From assembly GCA_030596185.1 (NCBI GenBank), contig JAUVKP010000100.1:1-5127 (forward strand): a DNA stretch of 5,127 nt, in the 5' to 3' direction. The stretch is from Fidelibacterota bacterium. Lineage in GTDB: Bacteria; Fidelibacterota; Fidelibacteria; Fidelibacterales; Fidelibacteraceae. How positions within the stretch are numbered: position 1 is the first letter of the stretch; each line of letters starts with the position of its first letter. Position numbers and translations under genes: made by a program. A model generated the notes under the pieces. It was not told the DNA's origin. It searched no databases and was given only the letters and a program-made list of their open reading frames with translations. Shown piece by piece: positions 1-5,127 of this stretch.

Positions 1-861
1 TCATTAATGGAACGAACTATTATTATTTGTAATACCTCATCAATGCCGGTTGCGGCTCGTGAAGCTTCGGTTTACACTGCAACAACATTGGGTGAATACT
101 ATCGCCAAATGGGTTTAGATGTGCTTATTCTTGCTGACTCAACATCACGTTGGGCACAGGCCATGCGCGAGCTTTCAGGTCGTCTTGAAGAGATCCCCGG
201 TGAAGAGGCTTTTCCTGCTTATCTTGAATCACGGATCGCTGAATTCTATGAACGCGCAGGTTATGTTGAACTTCCGGATGGCTCGCATGGATCGATGACC
301 ATTGGTGGTACGGTTTCTCCCGCAGGTGGAAACTTCGAAGAACCGGTAACCCAGGCAACATTGAAAGTGGTTGGAGCTTTCCACGGTCTTTCAAGAGCTC
401 GTTCCGATGCCCGTAAATTTCCCGCTATTGACCCTATTGATTCTTGGACAAAATACAAAGGTATTATTTCTGCCGAAAAGGTTCAGGGAGCTCACAAAGT
501 CTTGCGCCGTGGCGATGAAGTTCATCAGATGATGATGGTTGTCGGTGAAGAAGGAACTTCTGTAAATGATTTCATTTTCTACTTGAAAGGTGAATATCTT
601 GATTTTGTTTATCTGCAGCAAAATGGTTTTGATCCCGTTGATGCTGTCAGTGATCCGGAACGTCAGGAATATGTGTTTACAAAGATCTATAATATTCTGT
701 ACACGGATTTTCAGTTTGATGCCAAACCCGAAGCCCGTCAGTTTTTCAATGAATTGCGTCAATTGACCCTTGATTGGAATTTCATTAAAATGGGGTCGGA
801 TGAATTTGTTGCTCAGGAAAAGAAGATCGATGCACATATCCAGGGTAAGACGAAAGCGTAA
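1..861 (+). CDS. atpA: V-type ATP synthase/ATPase catalytic subunit A, C-terminal part (5' end outside window)
   Basis: Catalytic subunit of the V1/A1 head: it hydrolyses (or makes) ATP at the A/B interface and drives rotation of the central stalk. The visible 286 residues read in frame from base 1. Family members are about 580-590 residues, so roughly the first 300, including the P-loop and the GER segment, lie upstream. Visible landmarks are the MERT...NTSSMPVAAREAS block right after the edge, the Walker B-like LILADSTSRW (Asp at visible residue 46), the SGRLEEIPGEE and AEFYERAG blocks, and SPAGGNFEEPVTQATL (about residues 106-121). After these comes GAFHGLSRARSDARKFPAIDP, and the last 120 or so residues are the helical C-terminal domain. 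The ATG at base 7 is not the start: it encodes the conserved Met of the (P)LMERT motif and has no ribosome site. The gene ends in tandem stops (TAATAA), the second overlapping the atpB ribosome site. No frameshift or missing conserved block is seen. Confidence 0.96.
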   Translation, partial: SLMERTIIICNTSSMPVAAREASVYTATTLGEYYRQMGLDVLILADSTSRWAQAMRELSGRLEEIPGEEAFPAYLESRIAEFYERAGYVELPDGSHGSMTIGGTVSPAGGNFEEPVTQATLKVVGAFHGLSRARSDARKFPAIDPIDSWTKYKGIISAEKVQGAHKVLRRGDEVHQMMMVVGEEGTSVNDFIFYLKGEYLDFVYLQQNGFDPVDAVSDPERQEYVFTKIYNILYTDFQFDAKPEARQFFNELRQLTLDWNFIKMGSDEFVAQEKKIDAHIQGKTKA

Positions 862-862
862 T

Positions 863-868
863 AAGGAG
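863..868 (+). promoter_or_regulatory. Ribosome binding site of atpB (AAGGAG)
   Basis: A consensus Shine-Dalgarno AAGGAG lies 10 bases before the ATG at 879 and overlaps the second of the two stop codons ending atpA. It fixes the atpB start. The overlap with the end of atpA suggests translational coupling, which is inference. Confidence 0.8.
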
Positions 869-878
869 CTGTAAATAA

Positions 879-2174
879 ATGAAAAAAGTATATAATAAAA
901 TATTGAGCATTGTCGGAAACGTGATCTCAGTGAACGCTCAGGGCGTCACCAATGAAGAACTTGCAGAAGTAAAGACCCGACGGGGAACATCCCTTGCAAA
1001 GGTTATTAAGATCGATAGAGATCTTGTGTCCTTACAGGTATTTTCCGGTTCTCGTGGTATTTCAACTGATGATGAAGTTCGTTTCCTTGGTTCTCCCATG
1101 AAAGTTTCCTTCTCTGATAATATGCTGGGTAGAATTTTTAACGGAAGTGGCGAACCACGTGATAACGGTCCGGCACTTAATGAAAATCTGATCGAAATTG
1201 CCGGTCCATCTGTAAATCCTTCAAAACGAATTATTCCGAATCGTATGATCCGAACCAATATTCCGATGATCGATGTGTTCAACTCTTTGGTTGTTTCACA
1301 GAAACTACCGATCTTTTCGGTTTCAGGTGAACCTTACAATGAACTGCTGGCGCGTATTGCCCTGCAGGCAGAAGTTGATATGATCATTTTGGGCGGAATT
1401 GGTCTTAAATTTGATGAATATATGTATTTCCGTGACGAACTGGAAAAGGGCGGCGCTTTAAGTCGTTCGATCTTCTTTATGCACACGGCTTCAGACCCGG
1501 TCGTTGAAGGCCTTATGGTCCCTGACCTCTGTCTTGCAGTTGCTGAACAGTTCGCGCTGAAAGGTAAAGATGTTTTGGTCCTTCTAACAGATATGACCAA
1601 CTTTGCTGATTCTATGAAAGAGATCGCAATTACCATGGAACAGGTTCCATCGAATCGTGGTTATCCGGGAGATCTTTATTCTCAGCTTGCTTCACGTTAT
1701 GAGAAGGCAGTGGATTTTGAAGGCGCAGGTTCAGTAACAATTCTTGCTGCAACAACTATGCCCGGTGATGATGTTACCCATCCTGTTCCCGATAATACCG
1801 GTTATATTACCGAAGGTCAGTTTTACCTGCGTAACGGACGTATTGAGCCTTTTGGTTCACTATCTCGTTTAAAACAGCAGGTCAATAAAGATACACGTGA
1901 TGATCACCGTGCCATTATGGATGGTATGATCCAGCTTTATGCCCAATACCTCGAAACGGAAGAAAAACGTTCTATGGGTTTCCGCATGAGTGACTGGGAT
2001 AATAAATTACTGAAATACGGCGGTTTGTTTGAAAAAGAGATGATGGACTTGTCCGTGAATGTTTCTCTTGAAGATGCATTGGACAGTGGCTGGAATATTC
2101 TATCGGAATGTTTTAATCCTGATGAAACAGGTTTCCGTTCAGGATTAGTAGAAAAATACTGGCCCAAATCTTAG
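879..2174 (+). CDS. atpB: V-type ATP synthase/ATPase subunit B (non-catalytic nucleotide-binding subunit)
   Basis: Subunit B alternates with A in the A3B3 head and completes the catalytic site from the neighbouring face. The protein has 431 residues, close to the compact chlamydial/spirochaetal form and shorter than the roughly 460 of archaeal B. An N-terminal beta-barrel (about 1-75) is followed by the nucleotide-binding fold. The P-loop position (about 147-155, SVSGEPYNE) lacks GKT/GKS, as expected for B. The LLTDMTN segment (235-241), the [22 protein letters not shown] block, and [22 protein letters not shown] (about 293-314) are all typical. Arg330 in GSLSRL matches the arginine that reaches into the A active site in Thermus and Enterococcus B subunits. 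The loop between TEGQ and SLSRL is short, which accounts for part of the reduced length. The gene lies 17 bases after atpA and 43 before atpD. It is distinguished from F-type beta by the degenerate P-loop and the [13 protein letters not shown] block. Confidence 0.97.
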   Translation: MKKVYNKILSIVGNVISVNAQGVTNEELAEVKTRRGTSLAKVIKIDRDLVSLQVFSGSRGISTDDEVRFLGSPMKVSFSDNMLGRIFNGSGEPRDNGPALNENLIEIAGPSVNPSKRIIPNRMIRTNIPMIDVFNSLVVSQKLPIFSVSGEPYNELLARIALQAEVDMIILGGIGLKFDEYMYFRDELEKGGALSRSIFFMHTASDPVVEGLMVPDLCLAVAEQFALKGKDVLVLLTDMTNFADSMKEIAITMEQVPSNRGYPGDLYSQLASRYEKAVDFEGAGSVTILAATTMPGDDVTHPVPDNTGYITEGQFYLRNGRIEPFGSLSRLKQQVNKDTRDDHRAIMDGMIQLYAQYLETEEKRSMGFRMSDWDNKLLKYGGLFEKEMMDLSVNVSLEDALDSGWNILSECFNPDETGFRSGLVEKYWPKS

Positions 2175-2206
2175 ATTTTCAAATCACATAGTACAAAGGT
2201 GCGTGT

Positions 2207-2213
2207 GAGAGGA
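2207..2213 (+). promoter_or_regulatory. Ribosome binding site of atpD (GAGAGGA)
   Basis: The purine-rich GAGAGGA ends only 4 bases before the ATG at 2218, a tight spacing. A second weaker candidate (AAAGG, 2195-2199) lies further upstream. An out-of-frame ATG at 2213 overlaps the site but opens no useful reading frame. The 43-base gap before atpD shows no hairpin or clear promoter. Confidence 0.6.
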
Positions 2214-2217
2214 TGAT

Positions 2218-2829
2218 ATGGCAAAGTTAAAGCTGACAAAGAATGAATTAAAAAAACAAAAAGATGCGTTAAAACGATATACGCGTTACTTACCGACGCT
2301 TGAGTTGAAAAAACAACAGCTTCTGGCTGAGATCCGGCGTGTACATGACGAGATCCGGGTATCACAAGGAAAATTGGATGCTTTGCGCAAACAGTTATCC
2401 GCTTGGGTTGCACTGTTTGCCGAAGATGTGGATGTCGCTTCTTTGCTCAAGTTAAAAGAAGTCGTAACAGATACCGGAAATATTGCCGGTATCAATATAC
2501 CGCTTTTTAAGAAACTTGAGTTTGAAGAAATATCTTATGATCTAATGGAATACCCTCTTTGGGTAGATTCTGGTGTAGAAGCCGCAAAAGATACGATCGC
2601 ATTCGAGAAAGAATTGGATATCCTGAGAGAACAGGAAGCGCTTATTCAAGAAGAATTGCGAACGACCGTGCAACGCATTAATCTCTTTGATAAAGTCATG
2701 ATCCCCCGCTCAAAAGAAAATATCCGAAAGATACGGATCTTCATGGGCGATCAGGATACTGCGGCCGTGGTTCGCGGAAAGATATCAAAGGGCAAGATCG
2801 AAAAGAAAAAACTGGAACAAAGCGCTTAG
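2218..2829 (+). CDS. atpD: V-type ATP synthase/ATPase subunit D (central rotor shaft)
   Basis: Subunit D is the rotating shaft inside the A3B3 head that links ATP hydrolysis to the membrane ring. The 203 residues fit the usual 200-215. The N-terminal helix (about 1-65: LTKNELKKQKDALKRYTRYLPTLELKKQQLLAEI...) and the C-terminal helix (about 125-200, with NLFDKVMIPRSKENIRKIRIFMGD) are long, charged and heptad-like, as expected for the antiparallel coiled coil of D. A middle segment (about 75-115, including IAGINIPLF at 89-97) corresponds to the short globular and hairpin part. The very basic tail (GKISKGKIEKKKLEQ) is also usual. The start is supported by the ribosome site and by LTKNELKKQK, a form of the family N-terminus. 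An embedded pair of alternative RNA hairpins lies at 2470-2508. No F subunit gene, the usual partner of D, is adjacent. Confidence 0.95.
   Translation: MAKLKLTKNELKKQKDALKRYTRYLPTLELKKQQLLAEIRRVHDEIRVSQGKLDALRKQLSAWVALFAEDVDVASLLKLKEVVTDTGNIAGINIPLFKKLEFEEISYDLMEYPLWVDSGVEAAKDTIAFEKELDILREQEALIQEELRTTVQRINLFDKVMIPRSKENIRKIRIFMGDQDTAAVVRGKISKGKIEKKKLEQSA
2470..2508 (+). repeat. Overlapping, mutually exclusive inverted repeats inside atpD
   Basis: GATACCGG (2470-2477) is perfectly complementary to CCGGTATC (2486-2493), giving an 8-bp stem with an 8-base loop. The same downstream arm also pairs as CGGTAT (2487-2492) with ATACCG (2497-2502), giving a 6-bp stem with a 4-base loop, followed at once by CTTTTT (2503-2508). 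The two stems share bases, so only one can form at a time, an arrangement that resembles an attenuator. It lies wholly within coding sequence for DTGNIAGINIPLF. The pairing is seen directly, whereas any function is speculation, and coding constraint or chance could explain it. Confidence 0.45.
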
Positions 2830-2836
2830 GCGTTAT

Positions 2837-2840
2837 GAGG
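2837..2840 (+). promoter_or_regulatory. Ribosome binding site of atpI (GAGG)
   Basis: GAGG lies 6 bases before the ATG at 2847 and selects it over the in-frame ATG at 2859. It is the shortest Shine-Dalgarno match of the four in the window. The gap from the atpD stop is 17 bases. Confidence 0.6.
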
Positions 2841-2846
2841 CTATAA

Positions 2847-4658
2847 ATGATAGAAAAGATGTCAAAAATTACCCTGCTTGTGGATGAAGGAAGCGCTAAA
2901 TCGGCGTTAAGATCACTCCGTAAACTGGGTGTTTTGCATGTAAAACCCCTTCAAAATCCACCATCTAGCGATATGTCGGCGATAGAAGCGCGACTTGAAG
3001 AAATTAAACGAGTTTTAATTTTGCTGGGTGAACCGGATGATCCAAAGCAAAAAGCTTCCGGAAAAGTCGAAAAGTTCGTTGATGAAGTTTTAGAAGCCAA
3101 TCGGACTCGCTTTGCATTGAAAAGGGAATTGGAAAGTCTGAAAGAAGCAGACCGTTGGTATGCCGATTGGACAAATATCTCTCTCGATGATATGGCATCA
3201 CTTGAGAAAGATGGCTTCTATATTAAAATATACCAATTATCTCCTTCCGCTTGGGCAAGTGAAAAAGAAAATGAAAATCTCTTTGCTCTCTCGGAAAATA
3301 AAAACAGTGTCAAGGTCGCATTGGTAAGTCGTGATCCTGAAGAAACTTTAGATCATCGCCCGATCAATATTCCTGAAATATCTGCTAAGAAAGTTAAATC
3401 CCGAATTTCAGAGATCGAAAAAGAATTGATTAAAATTGAAAAGACAGTCGAAGGACACCGTTGTTACATCGAAATGATCAAGGGTTACGATGAAAATCTA
3501 AAAAAAGATCATCAATTTTCAATTATTCAGAACGGATTGGGATTCAAAGAAAATATAGCTTACTTGCAAGGATACGTTCCCTGCGATGAAGCCGCAACAA
3601 TAGATAAGGCCGCTGAAAAACATGGCTGGGGCTTTGTTGAGGAAGAGCCTGAAATAACAGACAATCCTCCTACAAAATTGAAAAATGCAAAATGGATCAA
3701 GATCATTGAACCTGTTTTTGATTTTCTCGGAACCATACCGGGCTATCGTGAAAAAGATATCTCAATGTACTTTTTGATCTTTTTTGCTATTTTTGTTGCC
3801 ATGATAATTGGTGATGCCGCTTATGGTATGATCTTCTTGTTGGTATCAATTTTTGCTACGTTCAAGATGAAAAAAGGCGGCGGAAAATTACCGAGTGTGA
3901 TCGTGCTTATGTATGTATTAAGTTTTACCACGATTGTCTGGGGTACTATAACAGGTACTTGGTTTGGATCGGCAGCGATCGCAAACATCCCTTTCTTCAA
4001 ATCAATGATCATTCCTGATATTGCATCATTTCCGGAGATATTCCCGGATCTAACAGTTAATCCCCAAGCAAACGTTCAGCTTATATGCTTTATCCTCGCT
4101 ATTCTACAGTTGGGACTTGCCAGCATAATGAACTTTATTGACAATCTCCCAAAATTAAAAGCTTTTGAGCATTTGGGTTGGTTCGCTCTAACAGTTGGAG
4201 CTTTTACTTTAGTTCTTAACTTGGTTCTGGGTATGACGATGCCATCCTTTACTGTCCCGCTGATGGCCGGTGGATTTGGGGTTATTGTAATATTTGGTGC
4301 ACAGGAAAAAGGTAAGAATTTCTTTAAAGGCGTCCTTGCCGGACTGGGCGGAGCGTTTAATACCTTCCTGGATGCTATTTCATCTTTCTCGAATATTATT
4401 TCCTATATTCGTTTGTTTGCAGTGGGCATGGCTACTGTGGCTATTGCAACTGCCTTCAACGATATGGCCGCAGGAATGATGGAAGGACCCGCCATTATCG
4501 GTGGTGTGATCGTACTTCTTATTGGCCATAGTTTAAATTTAGTAATGGGACTGCTTTCTGTGATGGTTCACGGGATTCGTTTGAATCTTTTGGAGTTCAG
4601 TGGTCAATTGGGACTTGAATGGACAGGTTACAAATATGTGCCTTTCAAAGATAAATAA
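2847..4658 (+). CDS. atpI: V-type ATP synthase/ATPase subunit I (membrane stator, 'a' subunit)
   Basis: Subunit I holds the ion half-channels next to the K ring and ties the membrane sector to the peripheral stalks. It has 603 residues, a little short for the family (about 620-660). The soluble N-terminal part (1 to about 300) begins MIEKMSKITLLVDEG, the usual form, and has coiled-coil stretches near 42-60, 85-105 and 185-220. The membrane part has about eight hydrophobic segments: roughly 307-322, 324-340, 350-373, 411-431, 443-463, 468-486, 512-538 and 550-580. GDAAYG (322-327) is the family GDxxYG motif. Arg522 (ISYIRLFAVG) and Arg578 (HGIRLNLLEF) occupy the places of the two essential arginines of Vph1 and of Thermus I, with a similar spacing. 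The C-terminal EFSGQLGLEWTGYKYVPF is also typical. The start at 2847 is set by GAGG and by family N-termini. No signal peptide is seen, and none is expected. Confidence 0.95.
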   Translation: MIEKMSKITLLVDEGSAKSALRSLRKLGVLHVKPLQNPPSSDMSAIEARLEEIKRVLILLGEPDDPKQKASGKVEKFVDEVLEANRTRFALKRELESLKEADRWYADWTNISLDDMASLEKDGFYIKIYQLSPSAWASEKENENLFALSENKNSVKVALVSRDPEETLDHRPINIPEISAKKVKSRISEIEKELIKIEKTVEGHRCYIEMIKGYDENLKKDHQFSIIQNGLGFKENIAYLQGYVPCDEAATIDKAAEKHGWGFVEEEPEITDNPPTKLKNAKWIKIIEPVFDFLGTIPGYREKDISMYFLIFFAIFVAMIIGDAAYGMIFLLVSIFATFKMKKGGGKLPSVIVLMYVLSFTTIVWGTITGTWFGSAAIANIPFFKSMIIPDIASFPEIFPDLTVNPQANVQLICFILAILQLGLASIMNFIDNLPKLKAFEHLGWFALTVGAFTLVLNLVLGMTMPSFTVPLMAGGFGVIVIFGAQEKGKNFFKGVLAGLGGAFNTFLDAISSFSNIISYIRLFAVGMATVAIATAFNDMAAGMMEGPAIIGGVIVLLIGHSLNLVMGLLSVMVHGIRLNLLEFSGQLGLEWTGYKYVPFKDK

Positions 4659-4678
4659 ACAAATTAATTAATTAGATC

Positions 4679-4686
4679 AAAGGAGA
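4679..4686 (+). promoter_or_regulatory. Strong ribosome binding site of atpK (AAAGGAGA) with AT-rich leader
   Basis: AAAGGAGA is a near-perfect Shine-Dalgarno with about 8 bases between GGAG and the ATG at 4694. It follows an A+T-rich run (AATTAATTAATT, 4662-4673), which should leave the site unstructured. It is among the strongest in the window, which fits a ring protein needed in several copies per complex. The link to copy number is inference. Confidence 0.75.
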
Positions 4687-4693
4687 CTTAATA

Positions 4694-5122
4694 ATGGATC
4701 TTCAAATGTTTGGTGCCGCTGCGGCCTTAGGACTTGCAGCTTTAGGTTCAGCCCTCGGTACTGGTATAGCCTCACAGGCTGCTATAGGTGGCTGGAAAAA
4801 ATGCTTTCAAAATGATAAACCTGCACCCTTTATGTTGGTTGCGTTCGCAGGTGTTGCATTAACACAGACCATCTACGGTTTCTTGTTAATGAACTTCATT
4901 TTGGACTCACCTTCAGACAATGGACTGGGACTTCTCGGCGCAGGTATCTTTGGTGGTATGGCTATGGGTCTTTCAGCCTTAATGCAGGGTAAAGCAGCTG
5001 CCCGTGCTGCGGACGCTCTTGCTGAAACAGGTAAAGGTACTGCAAACTACTTTATGGTGATCGGTATCGTTGAAACCGTTGCCTTGTTCGTGATGGTTTT
5101 CTTACTGCTTATGGTTGGATAA
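4694..5122 (+). CDS. atpK: V-type ATP synthase/ATPase subunit K (rotor-ring proteolipid, double hairpin)
   Basis: K monomers form the membrane rotor ring and carry the coupling ion past subunit I. The 142 residues are very hydrophobic, rich in Gly and Ala, and form four helices (about 6-27, 46-70, 78-102, 117-141) as two tandem hairpins. This is the double-size V-type proteolipid, as in Chlamydia, Treponema and Enterococcus NtpK. The second hairpin carries the ion-binding Glu127 (GIVETVAL); the matching place in the first hairpin is Gln58 (ALTQTIYG). Thr57, Gln58, Tyr61, Gln98 (in QGK) and Glu127 line up by eye with the Na+ ligands Thr64, Gln65, Tyr68, Gln110 and Glu139 of E. hirae NtpK, which suggests Na+ transport. 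The start has a strong ribosome site. The gene ends 5 bases before the window edge, so any terminator or following gene is not visible. Confidence 0.96.
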   Translation: MDLQMFGAAAALGLAALGSALGTGIASQAAIGGWKKCFQNDKPAPFMLVAFAGVALTQTIYGFLLMNFILDSPSDNGLGLLGAGIFGGMAMGLSALMQGKAAARAADALAETGKGTANYFMVIGIVETVALFVMVFLLLMVG

Positions 5123-5127
5123 ACCGT

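Noticed and set aside
391..837. Minus-strand open frame of 148 codons opposite atpA
   Set aside because: It lies fully antisense to conserved subunit A sequence, has no recognisable protein features, and is explained by codon bias on the coding strand.
7..861. ATG at base 7 as the start of a 284-residue subunit A
   Set aside because: This Met lies inside the conserved (P)LMERT motif of subunit A, the frame is open to base 1, and the P-loop half of the protein would be missing. The gene is cut by the window edge, not truncated.
1008..1025. Inverted repeat AAGATC...GATCTT in atpB
   Set aside because: A six-base stem with low GC, no U run and no partner structure, inside well-conserved coding sequence; expected by chance.
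2175..2217. Possible promoter in the 43-base gap between atpB and atpD
   Set aside because: No paired -35/-10 boxes with suitable spacing and no terminator before it. The longer gap is better read as an untranslated spacer within one operon.
2835..2846. Minicistron ATG AGG CTA TAA directly abutting and in frame with the atpI ATG
   Set aside because: Three codons with no good ribosome site of its own, and its sequence overlaps the atpI Shine-Dalgarno. Most likely chance.
4294..4479. Plus-strand open frame of 61 codons in another frame within atpI
   Set aside because: It overlaps the conserved membrane domain of subunit I (including the Arg522 region), has no ribosome site, and looks like a shadow frame.
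4662..4673. Palindrome AATTAATTAATT as a terminator or operator
   Set aside because: It is all A/T with no loop and no GC stem, so it cannot form a stable terminator hairpin. A plain AT-rich leader explains it.

Overview
This window is one co-directional (+ strand) stretch of a bacterial V/A-type (rotary, V-ATPase-like) ATPase operon. In order it holds the C-terminal half of catalytic subunit A (atpA, cut by the left edge), then complete genes for nucleotide-binding subunit B (atpB), central-stalk subunit D (atpD), membrane stator subunit I (atpI) and the rotor-ring proteolipid K (atpK). The window ends 5 bases after the atpK stop. Coding sequence fills almost everything. The gaps are 17, 43, 17 and 35 bases, and none contains a convincing promoter or terminator, so the genes are most likely co-transcribed.

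The organism is a bacterium of moderate to low GC. The gene order A-B-D-I-K, with no F, C or G genes between, and the short B subunit match the compact V-ATPase operons known from Chlamydiae, Spirochaetes and several related or candidate phyla, rather than the archaeal/Thermus/Enterococcus type. Each start visible in the window has a purine-rich Shine-Dalgarno sequence (AAGGAG, GAGAGGA, GAGG, AAAGGAGA). That argues mildly against a typical Bacteroidota genome, where such signals are weak. The exact phylum cannot be fixed from this sequence.

The proteins form a rotary motor. A and B make the hexameric ATPase head and D is the rotating shaft inside it. K forms the membrane ring that carries the ion, and I is the stator with the ion half-channels and the two conserved arginines. 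The K protein is a four-helix, double-hairpin proteolipid with one ion-binding carboxylate (Glu127). It keeps most of the residues that bind Na+ in the Enterococcus hirae K ring, so sodium coupling is a reasonable prediction.

I found no new biological system here; this is a recognisable housekeeping bioenergetic operon. The points worth a second look are the predicted Na+ specificity, the absence of C/F/G subunit genes, and a pair of mutually exclusive RNA hairpins inside atpD, the second followed by a short U run.
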